Source: Aeromonas rivipollensis
GTDB taxonomy: Bacteria; Pseudomonadota; Gammaproteobacteria; Enterobacterales; Aeromonadaceae
Assembly (NCBI RefSeq): GCF_037811135.1
Contig: NZ_CP149130.1
Coordinates: forward strand, 2,166,501 to 2,230,500
Direction of reading: 5' to 3'
DNA length: 64,000 nt
The notes under the pieces were generated by a model. The model saw only the letters and a program-made list of their open reading frames with translations, was not told the origin of the DNA and did not search any database. Below are positions 35,083 through 42,876 of the stretch, one piece after another. Every line of letters begins with the position of its first letter. The first letter of the stretch is position 1. The position numbers and the translations under genes are program-made.

Positions 35083-35334
35083 TCAGAAATCCCAGCCGGG
35101 TTGCGATGGCGGCTCGACGGGTTCACCCTCTCTGGCCTTGCGGCGGGCGGCTTCGACCCGCGCCTTGCGGTTACGGCACAGGCGCATCACCTCCTGCTGC
35201 TGGGTCGGGGTCATGACGAGCCAGTTGAAGCGCTCTTCCCGGCTGCGCAGGCACCCCTTGCAATATCCCTTGTTGTTCACTTCACAGACCCCGACGCAGG
35301 GGCTTGTCAGGGGGAAGATTTCGAGCTGTTCCAT
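35083..35334 (-). CDS. DUF1289 family small Cys-rich protein
   Basis: An 83-residue protein beginning MEQLEIFPLTSPCVGVCEVN, with GYCKGCLRSREER. The four cysteines (two pairs) are the DUF1289 hallmark and may hold a metal or iron-sulfur cluster. The function is unknown. The open frame continues far upstream on this strand (to 36006) antisense to mltA, but the family starts at this ATG. Confidence 0.85.
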   Translation of the reverse strand: MEQLEIFPLTSPCVGVCEVNNKGYCKGCLRSREERFNWLVMTPTQQQEVMRLCRNRKARVEAARRKAREGEPVEPPSQPGWDF

Positions 35335-35484
35335 CCACGACCTCTCACATCTTGTCACCTTGTTATAACCCAGAAGATCCCCTTTGGAGAAATAGGGCGT
35401 CCGGGGGCGGATGGCGTTTGCTTTCCCCTGGCAAATTTGGCATCTTCCCCGCCGAACATGATGCTCGGTGTTATATGAGGACAT

Positions 35485-36636
35485 ATGAATAAACATGCGT
35501 ACTGGCTGGCCGCCGCCGTCGTGGGGCTGGCCGGTTGTGCGGGCAACCCTGAACCCGCCAAGGTGCCCCAGAAGAAGGTGGAATCCGGATGTTTTCTGAA
35601 CTGCGAGGTGCCCGAGAATCTGGGCAAGCAGTATCTGGATGGTGCCCTGCCCGGGGATCTGGTGCGGGTGGAGCGGGTCAACAGCCGTCAGGGGTCGGAT
35701 TTTAGCAAGTTCGGCCCCCAGAGCCGGCTGGTGCTGGAGCGCTCCGGCAAGATGACCCGCCGCTATGGCGAGCTCTATCGTCAGCTCTCCCGCTGGGTGG
35801 CCAATGGCGGTGATCCGGCCCATATCACCCAGTACGGCATCAGCCTGGCCCAGCTGGGCGGTGCCGATCGCATGGGCAACGTGCTCTTCACCGGCTACTA
35901 CTCGCCGGTGCTGGAGGTGCGCCACCGCCCGGATGCCAGGTACAAGTACCCCATCTATGCCATGCCCAAGTGCGGTGGCCGCTGCCCGAGTCGTGCCGAG
36001 ATCCATCAGGGGGCCCTGGCCAACCGTGGACTGGAGCTGGGCTACAGCAAGTCCCTAATCGACAACTTCCTGATGGACGTACAGGGCTCCGGCTTCGTGC
36101 ACTACGGCGATGACGACAGGTTGCAGTACCTCGGTTACAGCGGCAAGAACGGCCACGGCTATGTCAGCATAGGCCGGGTGCTGATCGACCGGGGCGAGGT
36201 GCCCAAGGAGCAGATGTCCATGAAGGCCATCAAGGAGTGGGCCAATCGCCAGCCGGAGGCAAACGTCAAGGAGCTGGTCGAGCAGAATCCCTCCTATGTC
36301 TTCTTCGAGCGTCGCCCCACCAACGACGTGGTGGGCGCCGCCGGCATTCCGCTGCTGCCCATGGCGGCGGTGGCTGCCGACAAGACCCTGCTACCCATGG
36401 GCACCCCCATCCTTGCGGAGGTGCCGCTGCTCGACAAGGCGGGTAACTGGACCGGCAAACACCAGCTGCGCCTGCTGATCGCACTGGATGTGGGTGGCGC
36501 CGTGAAGAAGGGTCACCTCGACCTCTATCACGGCATGGGGGAGAAGGCCGGTGTGGCCGCCGGTCACTACAAGCACTTTGGCCGGGTCTGGAAGCTGGGC
36601 CTGCACCATGGGCCGACCGCAGCGCCCTGGCTGTAA
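35485..36636 (+). CDS. mltA: Membrane-bound lytic murein transglycosylase A
   Basis: A 383-residue lipoprotein. The signal peptide ends in lipobox LAGC (Cys18 about). The MltA domain spans 120-285 with NVLFTGYYSPVLEVRHRPDA, and the 3D domain at the C-terminus carries the catalytic aspartate in LIALDVGGAVKKGHLDLYHG. It cleaves peptidoglycan to anhydromuramyl products at the outer membrane. Confidence 0.95.
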   Translation: MNKHAYWLAAAVVGLAGCAGNPEPAKVPQKKVESGCFLNCEVPENLGKQYLDGALPGDLVRVERVNSRQGSDFSKFGPQSRLVLERSGKMTRRYGELYRQLSRWVANGGDPAHITQYGISLAQLGGADRMGNVLFTGYYSPVLEVRHRPDARYKYPIYAMPKCGGRCPSRAEIHQGALANRGLELGYSKSLIDNFLMDVQGSGFVHYGDDDRLQYLGYSGKNGHGYVSIGRVLIDRGEVPKEQMSMKAIKEWANRQPEANVKELVEQNPSYVFFERRPTNDVVGAAGIPLLPMAAVAADKTLLPMGTPILAEVPLLDKAGNWTGKHQLRLLIALDVGGAVKKGHLDLYHGMGEKAGVAAGHYKHFGRVWKLGLHHGPTAAPWL

Positions 36637-36690
36637 TCCTCTGTGGTACGGGCGTCTGCACGGGGCGCCCGAGAAAAGATGAAGAGATAA

Positions 36691-36722
36691 AAAAAGCCGC
36701 CGGATTGCTCCGGCGGCTTTTT
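36691..36722. terminator. Strong terminator between mltA and yfaE
   Basis: AAAAAGCCGCCGGA (36691-36704) pairs with TCCGGCGGCTTTTT (36709-36722). Long A and T runs on both sides make it usable for both converging units. Confidence 0.92.
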
Positions 36723-36749
36723 GTTGGGCGCGATTCAGCCCAGGTGGGG

Positions 36750-37070
36750 TCAGACCTTCTTGATATCCAGCCGGATGGCACCGACCGGCTGGCAGCAGCA
36801 GGGGAGGCACTCCCCCTGGGAGACAAAGGCGAGCGGCACAGCGGCGTAGTGCACCTTGCCTGCCAGCAAGGGGGTGCGGCAGGCACCGCAATAGCCGCTG
36901 CGGCACTGGAACTCCACGTGATGGCCGTGGCGCTCCAGAGTCTCCAGCACGCTCTCGTCCGGATGGGGATAAAGCACGTCGTCCAGGGTCTGTACCTGTG
37001 GGGCTTGCCCCTCCGGAGCAGTGGGGGAGGCGTGCAGGGGCGTGCACAGGGTGGCGGTGGCGTCACTCAC
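36750..37070 (-). CDS. yfaE: YfaE-type [2Fe-2S] ferredoxin for ribonucleotide reductase
   Basis: A 106-residue ferredoxin with cluster cysteines in CRSGYCGACRTPLLAG and a cysteine-rich CLPCCCQPVG segment. It reduces the diiron centre of NrdB to restore its tyrosyl radical. Translation starts with GTG at 37070. The first 40 residues are longer than in E. coli YfaE (84 residues). It follows nrdB by 48 bases in the same direction. Confidence 0.9.
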   Translation of the reverse strand: MSDATATLCTPLHASPTAPEGQAPQVQTLDDVLYPHPDESVLETLERHGHHVEFQCRSGYCGACRTPLLAGKVHYAAVPLAFVSQGECLPCCCQPVGAIRLDIKKV

Positions 37071-37118
37071 GGACTTAGTTCTCCCGCATCATGGCGTACC
37101 AGCCGAGGCCGCCCCTCA

Positions 37119-38252
37119 TCACAGCTCGAAATCACCCAGATCGTCGGCGTGCACTTCGCTGTCGATCTGGCCGACCAGGTAGGAGCTCACCTCCACTTCC
37201 TGAGGCGCCACCTGCACGTTGTCGGAGGAGAGCCAGGTGTTGATCCAGGGAATGGGGTTTTGCTTGGCGCCAATAAAGGCTGGCTGCAGGCCGACCGCCG
37301 CCATGCGCAGGTTGGTGATGTACTCCACGTACTGACAGAGGATGTCCTTGTTCAGGCCGATCATGGAACCGTCCTGGAACAGGTACTCGGCCCACTCCTT
37401 CTCCTGCTCGGCCGCTTCCTTGAAGATCTCGAAGCAGGCCTGCTCGCACTCGGCGGCGATCTCGGCCATCTCGGGATCATCCTGGCCGGTGCGCATCAGG
37501 TTCAGCATATGCTGGGTGCCGGTCAGGTGCAGGGCCTCGTCACGGGCGATCATCTTGATGATCTTGGCGTTGCCCTCCATCAGCTCGCGCTCGGCGAAGG
37601 CAAAGGAGCAGGCGAAGCTGACGTAGAAGCGGATCGCCTCCAGGGCATTGACACTCATCAGGCACAGATAGAGCTTCTTCTTCAGCGCCCGCAGGCTGAT
37701 GGAGACCTCGCGGCCACCCACTCTGTGGGTGCCTTCACCGTGCAGGTGGTAGAGGGCGGTTGCCTCGATCAGATCGTCGTAGTAGTGGCTGATGGAGCCG
37801 GCACGTTTGAGGATCTGCTCGTTGGTGACGATGTCGTCGAACACCTGTCCCGGGTTGTTGACGATGTTGCGGATGATATGGGTGTAGGAGCGAGAGTGGA
37901 TGGTCTCGGAGAAGGCCCAGGTCTCGATCCAGGTCTCCAGCTCCGGGATGGAGACCAGCGGCAGCAGCGCCACGTTCGGGCTGCGACCCTGGATGGAGTC
38001 CAGCAGGGTCTGGTACTTCAGGTTGGAGATGAAGATGTGCTGCTCGTGGGGCGGCAGGGCCTGGTAGTCGATGCGATCGTGGGACACATCTACCTCTTCC
38101 GGACGCCAGAAGAAGGAGAGTTGCTTCTCGATCAGCCGCTCGAAGATGTCGTGCTTTTGCTGATCATAACGGGCCACGTTGACCGACTGGCCGAAGAACA
38201 TCGGCTCCTTGAGCTGGTCGTTCTGGGTCTGGCAGAAAGTTGAATAAGCCAT
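37119..38252 (-). CDS. nrdB: Class Ia ribonucleotide reductase beta subunit
   Basis: A 377-residue diiron-tyrosyl radical subunit. It starts [20 protein letters not shown], with the metal ligands in [12 protein letters not shown] and the helix [19 protein letters not shown]. The acidic C-terminus binds NrdA. Middle gene of nrdA-nrdB-yfaE. Confidence 0.97.
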   Translation of the reverse strand: MAYSTFCQTQNDQLKEPMFFGQSVNVARYDQQKHDIFERLIEKQLSFFWRPEEVDVSHDRIDYQALPPHEQHIFISNLKYQTLLDSIQGRSPNVALLPLVSIPELETWIETWAFSETIHSRSYTHIIRNIVNNPGQVFDDIVTNEQILKRAGSISHYYDDLIEATALYHLHGEGTHRVGGREVSISLRALKKKLYLCLMSVNALEAIRFYVSFACSFAFAERELMEGNAKIIKMIARDEALHLTGTQHMLNLMRTGQDDPEMAEIAAECEQACFEIFKEAAEQEKEWAEYLFQDGSMIGLNKDILCQYVEYITNLRMAAVGLQPAFIGAKQNPIPWINTWLSSDNVQVAPQEVEVSSYLVGQIDSEVHADDLGDFEL

Positions 38253-38287
38253 GGTGATTTGAATGTCTTGAATGAGAGGAAACAGGA

Positions 38288-38312
38288 GGGCGGGAGCTTC
38301 ATGCTCCCGCCC
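38288..38312. other. Stable hairpin between nrdA and nrdB
   Basis: GGGCGGGAGC (38288-38297) pairs with GCTCCCGCCC (38303-38312), five-base loop, no T tract. It lies in the 83-base gap between the two genes and may stabilise or process the message rather than end it. Confidence 0.6.
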
Positions 38313-38335
38313 GGTTCATCAGATCGTGCTGCGAC

Positions 38336-40603
38336 TTATATTTTACAAGCCCCGCCGGCGCAACCGTCGTCTTGCAGATCGGTCTGGGCATCGTCCGCAC
38401 CATCACGGGTGTTGTGATAGTAGAGGGTCTTGAGGCCGTATTTGTAGGCGGTCAGCAAGTCCTTGAGCAGCTGCTTCATCGGGACCTTGTTGCCTTCGAA
38501 ACGGGCCGGGTCGTAGTTGGTGTTGGCGGAGATCGCCTGATCCACAAACTTCTGCATGATGCCGACCAGCTGCAGATAACCGTCGACGCTCGGCTGCTTC
38601 CAGAGCAGTTCGTACTGATCTTTCAGGCGATGGTACTCGGGTACCACCTGCTTGAGGATGCCGTCCTTGGAGGCCTTGACCGAGACCAGGCCGCGCGGCG
38701 GCTCTATGCCGTTGGTGGCGTTGGAGATCTGGCTGGAGGTCTCGCTCGGCATCAGGGCGGTCAGGGTGGAGTTGCGCAGACCCACTGTCTTGATCTCTTC
38801 ACGCAAGGACTCCCAGTCCAGGTGCAGCGGCTCGTTGCACAGCACATCGAGATCCTTTTTATAGGTATCGATGGGCAGGATCCCCTGGGCATAGGTGGTC
38901 TCGTTGAAGGCCGGGCAGGGGCCGAACTCGCGGGCCAGCTGCACGGAGGCCTTCAGCAGGTAGTACTGGATCGCCTCGAAGGTGCGGTGGGTCAGGGCTA
39001 GGCCAGAGCCGTCGGAGTAGCGAGCGCCGTTCTTGGCCAGGTAGTAGGCGTAGTTGATGACGCCTATCCCCAGGGTGCGGCGGTTCATGCTGCCCTTCAT
39101 CGCGGCTTTCAGCGGATAATCCTGATAATCCAGCAGCGCATCCAGGGCGCGCACGGCCAGATCCGCCATCTCTTCCAGGTCTTCCAGCTTCTCGATGGCG
39201 CCGAGGTTGAAGGCGGACAGGGTGCACAGGGCGATCTCGCCCTCTTCGTCATCCACGTTGTTGAGCGGCTTGGTGGGCAGCGCAATCTCGAGACAGAGGT
39301 TGGACTGGCGCACCGGGGCCACGCTCGGATCGAAGGGGCTGTGGGTGTTGCAGTGATCCACGTTCTGGATGTAGATGCGACCGGTACCGGCGCGCTCCTG
39401 CATCATCAGGGAGAAGAGATCCACGGCCTTGAGGGTCTTCTTGCGAATGGACGGATCCTGCTCGTACTTGACGTAGAGCTGCTCGAACTTGTCCTGATCC
39501 GCGAAGAAGGCGTCGTACAGACCCGGTGCGTCGGAGGGGGAGAACAGGGTGATGTCGCCGCCCTTGATGAGACGCTGGTACATCAGCTTGTTGATCTGCA
39601 CCCCGTAGTCCATGTGACGGACCCGGTTCTCTTCCACACCGCGGTTGTTTTTGAGCACCAGCAGGCTCTCCACCTCGGTGTGCCACAGGGGGTAGAACAG
39701 GGTGGCCGCGCCGCCGCGCACGCCGCCCTGTGAGCAGCACTTCACGGCAGTCTGGAAATACTTGTAGAAGGGGATGCAGCCGGTGTGGAAGGCTTCGCCG
39801 CCACGGATGGGGCTGCCGAGGCCACGGATGCGACCGGCGTTGATGCCGATGCCCGCGCGCTGGGAGACGTAACGTACGATGGCGCTGGCGGTGGCATTGA
39901 TGGAATCCAGGCTGTCGTCGCACTCGATCAGCACGCAGGAGCTGAACTGACGGGTCGGGGTGCGCACGCCGCTCATGATGGGGGTGGGCAGGGAGATCTT
40001 GAAGGTCGAGACCGCATCGTAGAAACGCTTGATGTAGTCCAGACGGGTATCTTTCGGATACTTGGAGAAGAGGCAGGCCGCCACCAAGATGTAGAGGAAC
40101 TGCGGGCTCTCGTAAATTTCGCCGGTGACGCGGTTCTGCACTAGGTACTTGCCTTCGAGCTGCTTGACCGCCGCGTAGGAGAAGTCCATGTCACGCCAGT
40201 GGTCGAGATGGGCGTTGAGCTCCTCGAATTCGGCTTGGGTATAGTCGGTCAACAGGTGCTTGTCGTACTTGCCCATGTCTACCAGACGGGCAACGTGCTG
40301 GTAGAGGTGGGGCGGCTCGAACTGGCCATAGGCCTTCTTGCGCAGGTGGAAGATGGCCAGGCGGGCGGCCATGTACTGGTAATCCGGGCTCTGTTCGGAG
40401 ATCAGGTCAGCAGCGGCCTTGATGACGGTTTCGTGGATATCGGCGGTACGGATACCGTCATAGAACTGGATGTGGGACTTGAGCTCCACCTGGGAGACCG
40501 ACACGTTGTCGAGCTTCTCTGCGGCCCAGTCGAGCACGCGGTGAATTTTATCCAGATCGATGGGTTCTTTGTGGCCGTTACGCTTCGTCACAAACAAGTT
40601 CAT
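38336..40603 (-). CDS. nrdA: Class Ia ribonucleotide reductase alpha subunit
   Basis: A 755-residue catalytic subunit making deoxyribonucleotides. The N-terminal ATP cone (MNLFVTKRNGHKEPIDLDKI) is complete, so dATP feedback is expected. Active-site cysteines lie in RQFSSCVLIECDDS and SNLCLEIALP, and the C-terminal swinging pair in DDGCAGGACKI. The start at 40603 matches E. coli; an upstream ATG at 40651 has no family match. NrdR-like and DnaA boxes lie upstream. Confidence 0.98.
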   Translation of the reverse strand: MNLFVTKRNGHKEPIDLDKIHRVLDWAAEKLDNVSVSQVELKSHIQFYDGIRTADIHETVIKAAADLISEQSPDYQYMAARLAIFHLRKKAYGQFEPPHLYQHVARLVDMGKYDKHLLTDYTQAEFEELNAHLDHWRDMDFSYAAVKQLEGKYLVQNRVTGEIYESPQFLYILVAACLFSKYPKDTRLDYIKRFYDAVSTFKISLPTPIMSGVRTPTRQFSSCVLIECDDSLDSINATASAIVRYVSQRAGIGINAGRIRGLGSPIRGGEAFHTGCIPFYKYFQTAVKCCSQGGVRGGAATLFYPLWHTEVESLLVLKNNRGVEENRVRHMDYGVQINKLMYQRLIKGGDITLFSPSDAPGLYDAFFADQDKFEQLYVKYEQDPSIRKKTLKAVDLFSLMMQERAGTGRIYIQNVDHCNTHSPFDPSVAPVRQSNLCLEIALPTKPLNNVDDEEGEIALCTLSAFNLGAIEKLEDLEEMADLAVRALDALLDYQDYPLKAAMKGSMNRRTLGIGVINYAYYLAKNGARYSDGSGLALTHRTFEAIQYYLLKASVQLAREFGPCPAFNETTYAQGILPIDTYKKDLDVLCNEPLHLDWESLREEIKTVGLRNSTLTALMPSETSSQISNATNGIEPPRGLVSVKASKDGILKQVVPEYHRLKDQYELLWKQPSVDGYLQLVGIMQKFVDQAISANTNYDPARFEGNKVPMKQLLKDLLTAYKYGLKTLYYHNTRDGADDAQTDLQDDGCAGGACKI

Positions 40604-40701
40604 TGGCTGATGACCTTTAGTTGATTCCCGAAAAACCATGGCGCCTCGCATCCAGGGTTCCCTTCTCTAGGGTGGCCTGGGGGTGAAGTGCGCCATGAAT
40701 C

Positions 40702-40715
40702 ACAAGATATAGTGT
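40702..40715. promoter_or_regulatory. NrdR box upstream of nrdA
   Basis: ACAAGATATAGTGT (on the minus strand ACACTATATCTTGT) fits the NrdR consensus ACACTATATMTTGT. It lies about 100 bases before nrdA. Confidence 0.8.
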
Positions 40716-40730
40716 TATTTTAAATTCGAA

Positions 40731-40744
40731 CTACAAGATAGTGA
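40731..40744. promoter_or_regulatory. Second, weaker NrdR-like box upstream of nrdA
   Basis: CTACAAGATAGTGA is similar to the first box but two bases shorter in the middle. The distance of about 30 bases between the two is the usual spacing of paired NrdR sites. Confidence 0.5.
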
Positions 40745-40765
40745 GGTCGGCACGGCATTGCAATC

Positions 40766-40774
40766 TGTGGATAA
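40766..40774. promoter_or_regulatory. DnaA box 1 upstream of nrdA
   Basis: TGTGGATAA, the exact inverse of the DnaA consensus TTATCCACA. DnaA control of nrdAB is known in E. coli. Confidence 0.75.
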
Positions 40775-40783
40775 CGCATTAGC

Positions 40784-40792
40784 TGTGGATAA
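40784..40792. promoter_or_regulatory. DnaA box 2 upstream of nrdA
   Basis: A second TGTGGATAA, 18 bases from the first and in the same orientation. Two close boxes make DnaA binding more believable than one. Confidence 0.75.
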
Positions 40793-41019
40793 ATTGTGGG
40801 TGTTCGGGCTCGAGTTAGTGACTGCTCACAGTGAGTGGGTTTTCATGCGTCCGATCCGGCAAATGCAAGTCCGATGATCGAAGATGGAAAATTTAAATAA
40901 CTTTTTTTGCTTGCGAAAAGAGGGTGTTTTTACTAGCAAATTCAGCCTGGTTATCCCTTGTGCAGCCAGGGTCAAAAGCTGTCCTGTCCCCGCAGGCACG
41001 CGCTTGTCATCCCCTCAAA

Positions 41020-41045
41020 ACAGGGGGCGCATCTGCGCCCCCTGT
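41020..41045 (-). terminator. Hairpin downstream of the gph-like gene
   Basis: ACAGGGGGCGCA (41020-41031) pairs perfectly with TGCGCCCCCTGT (41034-41045), followed on the minus strand by TTTT. It is about 230 bases after the gph-like stop, beyond the duplicated segment, and may be the original terminator of the ubiG-gph unit. Confidence 0.6.
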
Positions 41046-41112
41046 CATTGCCATTGTGCGGCTCGGCGAATGAGCGCCGTGCTCATCTGGCAACCCTCTG
41101 ACGTTAAAGCTG

Positions 41113-41346
41113 CCCGGATGATCCATCTATAGCGTTATGCAGTGCTGGCACAGGACTGGCTCAGATCAGCTCGTAGCGCAGCCAGTGGTGGCGGGCCTGC
41201 CTTGTAGGGCGTCGAACTGCAGATCAGCCCCCCGATGTTCCACTTATACCGTTTATGCAGTGCAGTGCAGGTCTGGATCAGGTCAGTTCGTAGCGCAGCC
41301 AGTGGTGCAGGGCCTGCACTGTGTCGAATTGCAGATCCGCGCCCCA
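41113..41346. repeat. Tandem duplication of the gph-like gene 3' end
   Basis: Two imperfect direct copies of about 115 bases: 41113-41227 and 41228-41346. The second contains the last 23 codons and stop of the gph-like gene; the first is its diverged copy (shared blocks include CGTAGCGCAGCCAGTGGTG and TATGCAGTGC). The copy lies downstream of the stop and codes for nothing complete. It looks like an old slippage or unequal-crossing event. Confidence 0.75.
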
Positions 41347-41961
41347 GTCGGCGGTATCCTCGTCCTCGCTCAGGTAGCCCCAGCCCGCCACCGCGGTACG
41401 CATGCCGGCGTTGCGGCCCGCCTCTATGTCCCGCACATGGTCACCTACATAGAGGCAATGTGCCGCCTCGACCCCGAGCCGCTCGCAGGCAAAGAACATG
41501 GGGGCGGGATCTGGCTTGCGCACCGGCAGGGTGTCGGCACTGACGGTGACGCCACAGCTGGCGAGCGCCGGCAGGGCGGCCAAGAGCGGCTCGGTGAGAA
41601 AGCCCGGCTTGTTGGTGACTATGCCCCAGGGCAGCTTCTTCTCGTCGAGCCATTCGATGAGATCCAGCATCCCCTCATAGGGACGAGTGCCGACGCAGAG
41701 GTTGGCTGCGTAATGGTCGAGCAGGGCGGTGCGAAGGCGGCTGGCCCCCAGCTCTTCCAGCAGATCGTCGCCGAGGCCCGCCCTGAGCAGCCCGAGGGCG
41801 CCGTGGGAGGTGGTCTGGCGGATGATGGCCTCGGGCAGCGGGGCAAAGCCTTCGCTTATCAACACATGGTTGACGGCGGCACCCAGATCCGGTGCCGTGT
41901 CGAGCAGGGTGCCATCCAGATCGAACAGCACGCAGCGCAGGGGCGCCTTGTCGGTGCTCAT
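41278..41961 (-). CDS. HAD-family phosphatase, phosphoglycolate phosphatase / MupP-like
   Basis: A 227-residue haloacid dehalogenase phosphatase. The nucleophile is in VLFDLDGTLLDTAPDLGAAV, the lysine motif in SADTLPVRKPDPAPMF and the last motif in YVGDHVRDIEAGRNAGM. Overlap with ubiG (TGATG) is the arrangement seen in Pseudomonas, where the neighbour is MupP, which dephosphorylates MurNAc-6-phosphate; Gph is the other option. The sequence alone does not settle which. Confidence 0.85.
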   Translation of the reverse strand: MSTDKAPLRCVLFDLDGTLLDTAPDLGAAVNHVLISEGFAPLPEAIIRQTTSHGALGLLRAGLGDDLLEELGASRLRTALLDHYAANLCVGTRPYEGMLDLIEWLDEKKLPWGIVTNKPGFLTEPLLAALPALASCGVTVSADTLPVRKPDPAPMFFACERLGVEAAHCLYVGDHVRDIEAGRNAGMRTAVAGWGYLSEDEDTADWGADLQFDTVQALHHWLRYELT

Positions 41962-42677
41962 CAGACTGACTCCGGGCGCACGAAGGCCACCATGTAGTTG
42001 ACGTCGACGTTCTTGCCGAGCTTGAAGCTGTTGGAGAGCGGTGCGTAGTGCACCCCGCTCATGTCCCGCACCAAGAGGCCCGCAGCTTCACCCATGCGAC
42101 ACAGTTCGGCGGGGGTGATGAACTTTTTGTGATCATGGGTGCCCTTGGGCACCATCTTCAGCAGGTACTCGGCCCCCAGGATCATCATCAGGTAGGCTTT
42201 CGGGTTGCGATTGATGGTGGAGACAAACACCTTGCCCCCCGGGCGCACCAGGGTGGCGATGGCGCGCAGCACGGAGGCGGGATCCGGCACGTGTTCCAGC
42301 ATCTCCATGCAGGTGACCACGTCATACTGGCCCGGGGCTTCGTCCGCGTGGGCCTCGGCGGTCATCTGGCGGTATTCGAGCTCCACCCCCTGCTCGAGAG
42401 CGTGCAGGCGGGCGACCCCGAGGGGCTCCTTGCCCATGTCGATGCCGGTCACGCGAGCACCACGGCGGGCCATGCTCTCGGAGAGGATGCCGCCACCGCA
42501 ACCGATGTCGAGCACGCGTTTGCCAAACAGGCCGCCGCTCTTGTCGGTGATCCAGTCAAGGCGCACCGGGTTTATCTGATGCAGGGGTTTGAACTCGCCC
42601 TCCATGTCCCACCAGCGGGAGGCGATGGCTTCAAATTTGGCGATTTCTGTCAGATCGACATTGGCATCACTGTTCAT
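41961..42677 (-). CDS. ubiG: Ubiquinone biosynthesis O-methyltransferase
   Basis: A 238-residue SAM-dependent methyltransferase acting twice in ubiquinone synthesis. It starts at [20 protein letters not shown], with [14 protein letters not shown], the SAM loop [16 protein letters not shown] and [14 protein letters not shown]. The start at 42677 is set by the family; upstream codons are not conserved. It is divergent from gyrA and overlaps the phosphatase gene. Confidence 0.96.
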   Translation of the reverse strand: MNSDANVDLTEIAKFEAIASRWWDMEGEFKPLHQINPVRLDWITDKSGGLFGKRVLDIGCGGGILSESMARRGARVTGIDMGKEPLGVARLHALEQGVELEYRQMTAEAHADEAPGQYDVVTCMEMLEHVPDPASVLRAIATLVRPGGKVFVSTINRNPKAYLMMILGAEYLLKMVPKGTHDHKKFITPAELCRMGEAAGLLVRDMSGVHYAPLSNSFKLGKNVDVNYMVAFVRPESV

Positions 42678-42876
42678 TTTTTGATGATCCTGTGGCAGGG
42701 CGCGCAGCGGGCAGGGCGCGCGCAATCTATTGTCCTGGCGGGCATTATAACGGACGGACTTGGTCACACCAGCCCGACGTGTTACCCGGATTTGTGGCTT
42801 AAGGTATTTGGCTCAGTGTGTTACCATGTCGCGCTGTTTAAGCCAAAGAACAACTAATTAGGGATTAAGGCTTTCT

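Noticed and set aside
33225..35126. A 633-codon open frame on the minus strand
   Set aside because: Antisense to fruA; rich in His, Gly and Gln as typical for the shadow of a membrane protein gene.
36705..38243. A 512-codon open frame on the plus strand
   Set aside because: Antisense to yfaE and nrdB, which are clear orthologues.
40884..41132. An 82-codon frame in the nrdA upstream region
   Set aside because: No ribosome site, contains the hairpin at 41020-41045, and its composition does not look like a protein.
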